A DNA stretch of 64,000 nt, taken from Boesenbergia rotunda (Eukaryota; Streptophyta; Magnoliopsida; Zingiberales; Zingiberaceae). Location of the stretch: contig JAGFNQ010002314.1 of NCBI GenBank assembly GCA_024364735.1, positions 62,001 to 126,000 on the forward strand, read 5' to 3'. Shown piece after piece: positions 54,833-64,000 of this stretch. The notes under the pieces are model-generated. The model was given only the letters and a program-made list of their open reading frames with translations, was not told where the DNA came from and did not search any database. Numbering within the stretch: position 1 is the stretch's first letter; every line of letters begins with the position of its first letter. A program made the position numbers and the translations under genes.

Positions 54833-56492
54833 ATGACACCCAAGTAAGTGTGATTATCAGTCTTGAGGTTTTCATTCTCTATTTGTTTCATGATATGTGA
54901 TTTTGGTGCTAACCAGTAATGTTTCATCTTCTTGTGTTGTGCCCTTAAACTTACCGTTGTTGATTGTGTGGTTGTCGTGACCTTAACCTCAATTGATCAA
55001 TTTACTTTGTGCTATGACCTCAATCTCAATCCGAATCCACTTTGTGTTGTGCCCTCCATTTCTGTCCACTTTATGCCGTGACCTTAACCTATTTCCAACA
55101 TTTAGGAGATCTATCAAGGGGAAGGCACCTGCTGAGGGGACCTCGAGGTCAAAAGCCCCCTCCTCATCTTCTAGACCTCAACCATCCTCCAGTTCCCGAT
55201 TTCCCAATGCACATCTCGAATAGGCCGTCCAACATCGTACCTTCAAACTCCTCCCCTGTCGATCTTTGAACAAATCATTTGTATATGAACACTGTCCATC
55301 AGTGAGACAGATTATAGAGTATTATGATCTAGAATCAATACTTCTTCTTGAGCAGGAAATCAATATTGATTTGGTTTCAGAATTCTATAACAACCTTGTT
55401 AGTGACGGTGGTACGGGATTTACCACCCGAGTCGCCCGAACCAACCTCAATTTTAATTATCTCATTTTCTCTGAGTACCTAGCTTGTCGACGATCGGGTA
55501 ATATCTTTCCACTCTACCCTTGTCTTCCAGAGCCTATACTAGCTCCTTTCGATGAAGTCACCCCTGATTCCATCAATGAGTATTTTTTTGGTCACCCCAC
55601 GAAGGATGGTCTCGATGAGCTTGTCGGTGACTTCCCCACTTTTGCTGCTCTCCGACTATCCCCAGCTGATTATATCCTCTTTAAGATTATCACCAACTGT
55701 CTTCTGCCTATTACTTCAAAACCTCTAGCAGAGATTCGCCCTTATCACTGCGTGATGCTCTACGGGATGCATCGACAGCTAGATTTTGACATCATGATGG
55801 TTATCTATTTTTCCATTATCACCTATAGTCAGATCGAGCGTCGTACAATCTACATGCCTTTCGGACACATTATTACTGACTGGCTCCAGTCAGTCAGTAT
55901 TGATGTGACCAAGGGCAGGAGTGTGCCGATGGTTCGACAGGACTGCAGACTTGGGTGACACACGTTTGCCAAGTCTGGCATCATTGTCGGACCTCAGGGG
56001 CTGAGGTGGAAGGATGGGAGGGGTTTGTGAGAGCTACCACGGGCATCACACATTCAGGTACCAGCAGCTCCAGCTGGACATCATGATGCGCCCGCTACAG
56101 CAGAGGACGAGTACGAGCTGGACCCAGATCTCAGATGGAAGATCGCCCAACTCGAGCAGAATATGGACCATAGATTACACTTGATAGAGCTCGGGCAGTA
56201 GGATTTTCAGTCTGAGATCCGGTCGGAGATTTATGGGTTGCGTGCCGGTTAGCAGGAGTTTCAGTAGGAGGTCAGGTCCGAGATTTCTTGGATACGTGAT
56301 GATCAGAGGGTGATGCATGCCGAGCAGCAGGCGATGTATGCTGAGTGGCGCGCTTGGATGGTTGGTCATCAGCCACAGCATACCTTTCCGGGTTTTTCGC
56401 CATCCAGCAACATTGCTCCGGGGAGCTTCCTACCTGTCGATGACACATCATACGACCCGATGCAGTCTGATGACCACCCTGCTCAGGAGTGA
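54833..56492 (+). pseudogene. Env-like ORF3 of F, two exons (54833-54843 and 55106-56492)
   Basis: Mini-exon ATGACACCCAA, a 262-bp GT-AG intron (54844-55105), then exon 2; joined it starts MTPKRSIKGKAPAEGTSRSK. After TAG at 55221-55223 a conserved region of about 230 residues follows (FVYEHCPSVRQIIEYYDLES, INIDLVSEFYNNLV, LYPCLPEPIL, YILFKIITNCLLPITSKPLA, YMPFGHIITDWLQSV). TGA stops at 55956-55958 and near 56027, and TAGs near 56200, 56250 and 56265, interrupt a coiled-coil tail that ends MQSDDHPAQE at 56492, all in one phase. Most stops could be CAG/CGA to TAG/TGA changes. There is no obvious signal peptide or membrane helix. Similar to E and, more distantly, H. The EFYxNL region recalls the putative plant transposon protein domain; function unknown. 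Confidence 0.78.
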
Positions 56493-56897
56493 CATTTATT
56501 TGCTGTACTCTGATTCCTTGACGTTGTGTATGACATTCTGATGGATTCTGTGTTGACTACTATTCCATGATTTTGCTATCCATGTTTATTTTCATATGAT
56601 GCATATGATTATCTTGACTTGACATATTTCTCTCAAATGCTTCTCAATTATTATCTCTTGATTGTTTTGGGAGAGGCCCCTGTTTAAGGGGGAGGTGTTT
56701 AAACTTAATAACCAGTCTACATCCTTTTCGGTGTTTGACAAAGGGGGAGAGTTTGGTTAGTTAAGTTTAGGGTTATTACAAGTATAACTATGGTAGGGGG
56801 AGGACTCTGATTCCCTTGCGATAGTGAAATTTGATTTCAATTAATTTCTAATACCTAAACTTAGAATCGGGTTGTCAAACAACAAAAAGGGGGAGAT
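56493..56897 (+). other. 3' untranslated region and polypurine tracts of F
   Basis: Purine tracts GACAAAGGGGGAGAG (about 56738-56752), AGGGGGAGG (about 56795) and LTR-proximal CAAAAAGGGGGAGAT (56883-56897), matching E in order. Confidence 0.82.
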
Positions 56898-56984
56898 TGT
56901 TGATGCAGTCTGACCTGATTGTTGTTTTGGTGTCGACACTGATTTAAGTTTAGGTGAGTGAGATAAGTTCGACTTGAGTCCTGG

Positions 56985-57320
56985 TCGGGGACTGGGCATG
57001 AATCCCGATAAGTGAAGCTGGGTGACACGAATCTCAGTGAGTGAAGCCGGGTGATAGAAACCCCGGTGAGTGAAACTAGGTACCGATGAGTGAAGCCAGG
57101 TGGAAGGAAACCCCGGTGAGTGAAGTCGGGTGGAAGGAAACCCCGGTGAGTGAAACTGGGTCCCGGTGAGCGAAGCTGGGTTATGGAAACCCCGATGAGT
57201 GAAGTCGGGTCCTAGCAAGTGAAGCTAGGTAAAGGAAACCCTGGTGAATGAAGTCAGGTCCTAGCGAGGGAAGCTAGGTTGAACAAAGTCCCAGTGAGTG
57301 AAGCTGGGCACGAAGTCTTG
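56985..57320. repeat. Hairpin array, loop GAGTGAA (F 3' LTR)
   Basis: Stems CCCGAT/GTCGGG (57191-57209), CCTAGC/GCTAGG (57211-57229), CCCAGT/GCTGGG (57290-57308) and CCCGGT/ACTGGG all flank GAGTGAA-like loops. Some pairs are G-T, allowed in RNA (G-U). The loop differs from that of E although the LTRs are otherwise related. Confidence 0.85.
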
Positions 57321-57446
57321 GTCCAGGGGACTGAGCATTGAGTGTACTGGTCGGAGAGGGCACGTGAGCTCTTTCCCCGGGACCAAAATGAGTCAGAGAA
57401 GGTTAGGGAGCCTGTTCTCTGGACTTAGGGTTGAAATGGTTGGAGC

Positions 57447-57980
57447 TGGATCGGTCTGTGGTCCGATCAGGGAGTTGGCACTAACTCCTGGTTGTGGATC
57501 GGTCTGGTGACCGATCCAGGGCGTCTAATCGTTCTGGTGAACGATCAGAAAGAGAACAGAATGTTTCTGTTTAGCTTTTGATCGTTCTGGTGAACTATCA
57601 GAGGGAGATCAGAATGTTTCTGATTGGGTTCTGATCATTCTGGTGAACGATCAGAGAGAGATCAATAGGGTCTGGAGAAAACCCTAATCGACCAAGGTGA
57701 CCAATCAGGACCTCCTGGACCGATCAAGATGGGATCGGTCCAGAGGTGACCTGATCGGTCACTGTGACCGATCAGGGCACAACCTGATCGGTTAGGTGAC
57801 CGATCAGGTCAAGGAACCTGCGGGTTGTGGCCTTGAAGTCCCAGTGAACTGTGGATCGGTCTGGTAACCGATCCCAGTCTCTAATCGGTCAAGGTGATTG
57901 ATCAGACCTTCCCTGGATCGATCAGGCAGGAGCCTGATCGATCAGGATCTTCACTGATCGGTCCGAGTGACCGATCAGTG
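57447..57980. repeat. Palindrome array with a compensated GATCGTTC variant (F 3' LTR)
   Basis: Arms GATCGGTC/GACCGATC with loop TGGT alternate with arms ATCGTTC/GAACGAT, also with loop TGGT (57528-57545 is perfect; two further units near 57579-57655 have single mismatches). Both arms changed together. Confidence 0.88.
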
Positions 57981-59029
57981 TCTGAACATTAATTTGAAAA
58001 CGTTGTCAGACTCTCTGAATCGCTTCTGATTTCTCTGTTACACTACTGATTTACTTTTGATTTGTTATGCTAAGCCTCTGTTGAGTGTGCAGGTAATGCA
58101 GGGATGACACAAACAAAGAAGGAGGGTCAATTGGCGACTTTCGCTTTGGTCAGGTTTGTTTGTTTTCCATTCACAGGATTCAACGGCTTCTGGCGGGGGC
58201 TGGCAACTGGCTGGCGAAGCTGACGACTGATCTGAGGCTCGGTTGAAGAGGTTTCAGTGGACTGAGCCTAGCAGAGGTCAGTGGGTTGGTGACGGAGCTT
58301 GCTGCAGACGCACCTGGTGGTTACAGACGCGCCTGGGATGATCTGGTGATGAGCAGGTTTAAGAGATGCCTAGCGAAGAAGAGAAAGCATCTCTCTGAAC
58401 CTTGAGCAACTCTCTGAATTCTTGAAACTCTGCCTATTGAGAACTTTAAGCGAGCTGAGAAGATTGCGAGACAATCAGCAAGCAGACACCATGAGAAGGA
58501 AGAGCTGAGTGAAGGCTCTTGCCAGGGTTATGCTGTGTTGTGAGTTGTGCTCTTGTAAACGTTCTTCGCTTGCTCGCGTTCTATAAGCCTTCTCTTTGTC
58601 TCTGTGCTTTACTTTTTATATCATTCTGAGACTATTGTGGAGAGGTTTCTCCACCGAGAAGGAGGTTGTGAAATCTGGATTTCTGGGGCTTGATCTGCCG
58701 ACGATCAAGGGATCGCCCACCTTACGGGCACGCCAAGGAGTAGGGGCAAGTTATCCCCGAACCTTGTAAACCCTCCTTGTTAGCGACTGGTTTGTGTGTT
58801 CTTCATTTCTGCATTTCTGTTCGATTTTGTTTCTGTATTTCTTCCGCTGCTAACCCTAAGTGCAGAAAAGTTCAAAAAACCAATAGTTTGAGTGTCTGAC
58901 TATTCACACCCCCCCCTCTTTAGCCATACTATTGATGCAGTCTGACCATAATTGTTGTTTTGGTGTTGACACTGATTTTAGTTTAGGTTGATGAGATGAT
59001 TATGATTAAGTCCTGGTCGGGGACTGGGC

Positions 59030-59375
59030 TTTGGGTGAATGAAAAAGTCCTATATTGGAGGGCTAGGTGTGAGAAACCCTGGCTTGGAGGGTCAAGTCCT
59101 AGCCTGGAGGGCTAGGTTGGATGAAATCCTGGCTTGGAGGGTCAGGTCCTAGCTTGGAGGGCTAGGTGGATGAAACCCTGGCTTGGAGGGTCAGGTCCTA
59201 GCCTGGAGGGCTAGGTTGGATGAAATCCTGGCTTGGAGGGTCAGGTCCTAGCCTGGAGGGCTGGGAGGATGAAACCCTGGCTTAGAGGGTCAGGTCCTAA
59301 CTTGGAGGGCTAGGTTGGATAAAACACTGGCTTGGAGGGTCAGGTCCTAGCTTAGAGGGCTAGGTTGAAGTCTCG
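59030..59375. repeat. Hairpin array, loop TTGGAGG (solo LTR)
   Basis: CCTAGC-CTGGAGG-GCTAGG and CCTGGC-TTGGAGG-GTCAGG units alternate in a regular two-unit pattern linked by TTGGATGAAAT or TGGATGAAAC. Confidence 0.87.
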
Positions 59376-59476
59376 GTGAGTGAGACTGGGCATGGAGTCT
59401 TGGTCCGGGGGACTGAGCACGAGTCAGGGGAGGTTGGGAGCCAGTTCTCTTGACTTAGAGTGGGTTTGGCCTTGCC

Positions 59477-60085
59477 TGGATCGGTCTGGTGACCGATCAG
59501 GGAAGTTGGCACGGAGTTCCCTCGTGAATCGGTCTGGTGACCAATCCAGCGATGTCTGATCGGTTTGGTGACCGATCAGGGAACATATGGTGACTTTGGC
59601 AAACCTACTGATCGGCTCCTGATCGGTCTGGTGACCGATCAGGGAGCATACAGTGAGTTTGGGAACCTTACTGATCCACTCCTGATCGGTCTGGTGACCG
59701 ATCAGGGATACTGTTCGGATCGTTCTGGTGAACGATCAAACGTCGCGGACTTCTCACTATAACCGATCAGGTTGGAGCCTGATCGGTCAGAGGGTGGCCT
59801 GATCGGTCACCAGTCCGATCAGGCCACACCCTGATCGGTCTGGGGACCGATCAGGAGGGTTGGACTGTAAAGCTGAGAAATCACTCTGCAAAGGGGTGGA
59901 TCGGTCTGGTGACCGACCCACGACTTGGGATCGGTTTGGTGATCAGTCCCGGAGAAGTCGCGATTTCTGATTACGCATTGGGGACCGATCAGGATGGAAC
60001 CTGATCGGTCTGAACCCAGCCTGATCGGTCTAGTGACCGATCAGGAGTCACTCTGATCGGTCTGGACCGATCAGTAGCTGGCAGC
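59477..60085. repeat. GATCGGTC palindrome array (solo LTR)
   Basis: At least ten perfect arm pairs, loop usually TGGT, also GGGG; one GATCGTTC-TGGT-GAACGATC unit near 59718-59737. Confidence 0.88.
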
Positions 60086-61082
60086 TTTAATTCAAAAACG
60101 TTGCCAGAGCTTTGATTGCGTCTGTTTCTCTGCTGATTCGCTACTGATCTCTGCTCCTAACTTCTGATTGTTGATACTCCATTGATTTGCTGAGCTAATG
60201 AGCTACTAAGTGTGCAGGTTACTCAGGTTTACTTCAAGGGAGTCAAACTGAGGCTTTTGCTACGACAGATTGGGCAGGTTTCCATCTCAGGTTGCAACGG
60301 ATGCTGGCGCTGTTGGAGCTGCTGACTGGGGCTCGTCTGAGGGAAGCTCAGGAAGTCCAGGAGAGCTCAATGGTAGGTGAGCAGTTGCAGTTGAGCAGCT
60401 GGGAGCTGCAGAGAGGTGGCTGTGACCTGGTGATCAGTGGGAGAGGCTTAAGGGCTTGGTAGCGATGAGGCCTCAATAACACTTTAACACTTGATCTCTT
60501 CTTGCGACAAGCTTTGCTCCATCACTTTGCAAACACTGTGATTCTTGGAGCAACATACTGATACTTGAGCACTTGGAGGAAACAAGAAGCTTGACGAGTC
60601 CATCATCAAGAAGACACGAAGAAGGGAGTTCTTGCGTGAGATCTGTGCTGAGTGGAGTTCGGGAGAAGTTCTCTTGTGTTCCTTTGGTTCTTAGTGCTTT
60701 GTAAGCCTTCTTGTTTCACTGTTCTTAACTTCATTATTTCTGTGAAACGCTGTGGAGAGGTTTCTCCACCGAGAAGGAGGTTCCATTTGATATCCAGATT
60801 TTCTGGGGCTTGATCTACCGACGATCAAGGGATCACCCACCTCACGGGCATGCCAAGGAGTAGGGGCAAGTTATCCCCGAACCTTGTAAACCCTCCTTGT
60901 TAGCGATCTTATTTGTTACTTTAGTTTGTTTTTGTTTTCTGCATTTCTGCATTTCTCTGTTTCCATTTGTTTCAGCTGCTGTGCTACTAACCTTGAAGTG
61001 CAGAGAAACCCTAAAGTGAAAGAAGATTGTGTCTGGCTATATTCACCCCCCCCTCTCTAGCCATCCAAGTTCCAACACATAC

Positions 61083-61093
61083 AAGGTCCAACA
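61083..61093 (+). repeat. Last 11 bases of F's 3' LTR
   Basis: AAGGTCCAACA completes the LTR end seen at 48654-48664. GGGAG after it is a candidate TSD. Confidence 0.85.
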
Positions 61094-61937
61094 GGGAGAG
61101 CTCTAGAAGTCAAAATGAAATCAATGGTCAATGGATCTCAGGAGGATTCCGCCTAGGAGATTAGATGGACTATAGAATGTGCCAAAGGGATTGGAAGGCT
61201 AGTATGAGTCTGAATCCTAGGGAATTGGCACATTAAAAGGAGGTTTGTGGAGGAAAAGATGAAAATAGAATCATATTGTGTGAAAATTGATTCTTAATGT
61301 GCAGATGTCATATAAATCAATGCTGGGAATGTATTGGGGTTAAGTATGGGAAGATAAATTAAGGAGAGGTCAAAACTAAAACTTTAGGCCAAGGATGAAT
61401 TGAGTCATTTAGGTAACTTTGAATTTCATGTCAATCTTGGGATTGGTAATAGATTTGTTCCGAACGATATTTTTTTCCAAGTAGACATAGGTTCCACAAA
61501 TCTCTCCACGAAATTTCAGATTTTTTGGAAGTTTGTGGAATTAATTATACATTTCTGAAATTAGGACTGGAAAGCTGAAATCAGGGTACCAGTCGACTGG
61601 TTCAGAACCAGTCGACTAACCTAGTGTAAATCAGAAACTGGGAATTTGAAATTACCTTGGGGCAGTCGACTGAACTTTCTGTTCACTTTCTTAGTCAACT
61701 GCCCCTGGGGTAGTCGACTGGTATGCGATGGTTTTAAAAGAAACAAGCCGCGCGAGGGTGGCCGAACCTAGGGTTTTCAGTACCACCCCCTGCGAGTTTT
61801 CTTCTTCCCTGACCTCCTCTTGTGCTCTAAGGCCTTCCCAAGCCCTAAAAACACCTTCCTAGCCTCCCTCTACCTCAGATCTACGCCTAGGGCTAGAAAA
61901 GCTTCCCTCTTTGAGACGATTCTTACCAACATTCATC
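61094..61937 (+). other. Spacer upstream of env-like ORF of H
   Basis: Non-coding. CAGTCGACTG/AGTCGACTG palindromes at 61587-61725 include one long inverted pair, CAGTCGACTGG-TTCAGAA-CCAGTCGACT. A C/T-rich leader precedes the ATG at 61938, as in E and F. Confidence 0.7.
61587..61725. repeat. CAGTCGACTG palindrome cluster (H, before env-like ORF)
   Basis: Four GTCGACT-type units and one GTCAACT variant, some paired through GGGGCAGTCGACTG / CAGTCGAC arms. Same place as the GATCGGTC arrays of E and F. Confidence 0.82.
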
Positions 61938-63268
61938 ATGCAACGCCCAGGAAAACGATAACCACTTGTGTAGTTCATTTTTCACATTTAATTCATGTTT
62001 TGGAACTAACTTGTCCCATTTTGCATGCTTTCTTTGTTTTCCTTTGTCATGGGGGTAATTTTTGGTATATGCATGGGTAAATTGCATTGTAGGGTTGCAC
62101 AAAAGAGAAGAATGGGAGAGGGGTCATCCCGACAGGTCATGTAGATCCTGAGGCACCTCGGTTCCGTTCCGAGGAGTGCCGACGAAGATTTACCAATAAT
62201 GAATTTGTATTAATGAATTGTAGATATCTAAATATGGCATACTTCCAAGAGAAAACCCCCTAGATTGCTGAAATGATCACATATTTTGGTCTAGAGCAGC
62301 TAGTATATTGTCAGCACCCTGTTAACCTGGACTTATGCAAGGAGTTTTATGCCAATCTTACATGCGTGGGTCCCGATGATGGGACCTATGAGTCCATAGT
62401 GGCAAGTGTCACCATTCCCTTTTCAGCTACAATCTTAGGTTCATTTTTAGGGTGTAGGGCTTCTAACAATGCATTTACATATTTTCCAAAAGTCATCGAG
62501 CCTTTCACCTTCCCCAATGTAACCATAAACCAAATTCATCTCCATTATTTTTCAAGACATCGATGTGTGACACAACGTATTTTTGAAGCTAAGCGCATGA
62601 TTCTGTTTAGCAACGTATTGTATAAAATTGTCTTGGATTGCATATTACCTATTGTCACTAAGGGGAGGTCGAAGATTCGGCTTTCTCACTTGGTAATCAT
62701 GTATGCATTGGAAAGGAGACTAGATATTGACATCACCTTGCATGTCTTCACATCCATTGTCCATTTTTCTCATAGTGTCAATGCCAAGATCTACATGTCT
62801 TTCGGTCATGTTTTAACCGAATTCTTTGAGTCTAGGGGCATTTGCACTACTAGGGGTGAGGTGCATCGCTTGTCCAAGGACTACGACCAAATTGGCTCAC
62901 GACAGCTGTCCTTGGCGGGGATTGAGTGTCGGCAGGGGGTGATGGCCTGGAGACAGCTTTCTGATTCCTCCAGTTCTGATGAGGAAGCTGCGCCTACTGC
63001 TGCTGCTGGAGTTTCACAGGAGCAGTTCTCCCTCCTGCAATCAGAGGTACATGATCTGAGGGGGGACTTTCAGACATTTCAGCAGCGGCAGATTGAGATG
63101 CAGCAGCAACAGACTGCCATTCAGGGGGAGGTTCATGGTCTTACACAGTTCTGTCAGGGGTTCCAGTGGCAGTAGGATGAGATGTATGTGATGATACAGA
63201 GCTGGAACCTGGTGTATCAGACCCCTCCTCCTCCAGGCGATGACAATTGGTTGAGATTGACTTGGTGA
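61938..63268 (+). pseudogene. Env-like ORF3 of H
   Basis: The best reading is a mini-exon ATGCAACGCCCAGGAAAACG (61938-61957, phase 2 as in E and F), a 135-bp intron starting ATAACC (a GT donor changed to AT) and ending TTGTAG (62092), then exon 2. A one-base shift is needed early in exon 2. From about 62130 the frame gives RFRSEECRRRF, a stop near 62262, then 300 open codons from 62273: GLEQLVYCQHPVNLDLCKEF-YANL, ILGSFLGCRASN, LYKIVLDCILPIVTKGRSKI, IYMSFGHVLTEFFESRGICT, matching F's conserved core. The tail is a Gln-rich coiled coil (LLQSEVHDLRGDFQTFQQRQ). TAG at 63173-63175 then precedes TPPPPGDDNWLRLTW, ending at 63268. The longest open copy here; function unknown. Confidence 0.75.
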
Positions 63269-64000
63269 TGCTAGTGTTGAGAGGGTGTGGCTTGGATTTT
63301 ATATTTATCTCTCAAACACTTGATTTGGCATTGTTATGCTTAAAGCTTCGAGGCTCTGGCCCTTGTGACTTTCATTATGCTTAGTTTAACTTTTGTATGA
63401 AACTTTGGATGTATGCTTTCATATTACTTTATGATGTTTTCTTTCATGATTTGGTATTGCTTATATAAATTTTTAAGCCATGTCTTTGATATTGCTTATA
63501 TTGTTTGCAATTCATGATTTGCTATTAAATGGTATGATATTGCTATTATAAGCACAAGGGAAGTTTCATATATATATGTATATGTCTAGGGTTAAAGGAT
63601 AAAAGGAGGGAGGTTTTATCATCTTGAGAATATATAAAGGAAAGGAAGATTTGAAAACAAGTCTATGGTTGAAATGGTATAGGATAGGCTTGACAAACAT
63701 ATAGAATCAAATGTAGGCTTAAGAGTTGATACAAATAATACATTTTCAAATGGATTGGGGCTTGTACCAAAAGTCGAGCATATTTTATATTTTTCACAAA
63801 ACTATATTTTTCTGGGGTAGATTATATCCTAACAAATATGCTTGCAAAATTTTAAATTTTTCCTAATTTTGTTAAATTTTCTAGGGGCTTCTAAAATTCA
63901 GCTGGAAATTTCAAAAATGGACTGTATCAGTCGACTGCCCATGGGGCAGTCGACTGATGTTTCTGTAAGTTTGTGAAATGAGGGTATTAGTCGACTGATT
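63269..64000 (+). other. Downstream non-coding region of H, to window end
   Basis: T-rich, then A/T-rich DNA. I could not fix a polypurine tract or LTR start. CAGTCGACTG palindromes appear at 63928-64000 (GCAGTCGACTG...), suggesting that H's LTR has begun, by analogy with E and F. Confidence 0.5.

Larger units (their letters stand above)
56898..58929 (+). repeat. 3' LTR of F, main part
   Basis: Starts TGTTGATGCAGTCTGACC. Hairpin array 56985-57320, palindromes 57447-57980, conserved terminal part with GGGGCTTGATCTGCC. Broken after CCATAC by the solo LTR; the last 11 bases (AAGGTCCAACA) are at 61083-61093. The length without the insert is about 2,043 bp. Confidence 0.92.
58930..61077 (+). mobile_element. 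Solo LTR of the E family inside F's 3' LTR
   Basis: 2,148 bp, from TATTGATGCAGTCTGACC (first bases TG changed to TA) to CAAGTTCCAACA, with TSD CATAC on both sides (58925-58929 and 61078-61082). It has a hairpin array with the E-type loop (59030-59375), palindromes (59477-60085), and the conserved terminal segment. No internal sequence, so it arose by LTR-LTR recombination. Confidence 0.93.
48402..61093 (+). mobile_element. Element F: Ty1/copia Sirevirus-like element with env-like ORF
   Basis: Plus strand: truncated 5' LTR (about 48402-48664), primer site, gag, pol, palindrome spacer, spliced env-like ORF, polypurine tract, and 3' LTR (56898-58929 plus 61083-61093) with a solo LTR inside. It is the same family as E. 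The 5' LTR lacks about 1.8 kb and abuts the outer end of the Tat-like LTR. The base after the 3' LTR begins GGGAG, a possible TSD that cannot be confirmed. Confidence 0.92.
61094..64000 (+). mobile_element. Element H: part of another copia-type element with env-like ORF
   Basis: Contains spacer, env-like ORF and downstream non-coding DNA in the same order as E and F, but with CAGTCGACTG palindromes instead of GATCGGTC. Pol is not in the window. Element F appears to have inserted into it. The window ends before any complete LTR. Confidence 0.7.

Noticed and set aside
56841..57218. 125-codon minus-strand ORF with repeated HSPGFPSTRLH words
   Set aside because: Antisense reading of the GAGTGAA hairpin array in F's LTR.

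Overview
The window is nuclear DNA of a flowering plant with a repeat-dense genome. I recognise no host gene. Nearly every base belongs to a retrotransposon or DNA transposon, and the species cannot be read from the sequence.

Layout. (1) 1-13106 holds Ty3/gypsy chromoviruses of Tekay type: a short pol scrap (1-138), element B on the minus strand (3' LTR 139-2402, gag-pol 2438-7072), and element A on the minus strand (gag-pol 7165-10118, 5' LTR 10327-13106). B and A are fused at a single ambiguous base (N, 7164). (2) 13107-42682 is a truncated Ty1/copia Sirevirus-like element E on the plus strand, split by three later insertions. Element C (15291-31481, minus, TSD CTAAG) carries element D (21157-31001, minus, TSD CCTAG) inside its own LTR. 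Element G (32366-39425, plus, TSD CTTTC) sits in E's env-like ORF. (3) 42683-48395 is a piece of an Athila/Tat-like Ty3 element (minus, tRNA-Asp primer site), whose LTR holds a hAT DNA transposon (43922-46770, 8-bp TSD GCCTCAGG). (4) 48402-61093 is a second E-family element, F (plus), with gag, pol, env-like ORF and a 3' LTR that contains a solo LTR (58930-61077, TSD CATAC). (5) 61094-64000 is part of a third env-like-ORF element, H.

How the parts relate. D and F are near-complete gag-pol elements disabled by stops and frameshifts. C and G keep LTRs, primer site, polypurine tract and gag but no pol, so any mobility must have relied on enzymes of relatives such as D. E, F and H share a third ORF after pol.

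Most notable signals: (a) LTRs of the copia elements carry tandem hairpins whose loop is constant within a family while both stem arms change together; (b) dense palindromes of GATCGGTC/GACCGATC type, with sister forms AATCGATT and CAGTCGACTG, lie around the env-like ORFs and in LTRs, including LTRs of unrelated Ty3 elements; (c) in E and F the env-like ORF appears to start in an 11-nt mini-exon followed by a GT-AG intron of about 265 bp, and splicing is needed to give the shared reading frame; (d) a conserved non-coding block between gag and pol survives in the pol-less element G. All divergence and counts here are by eye.
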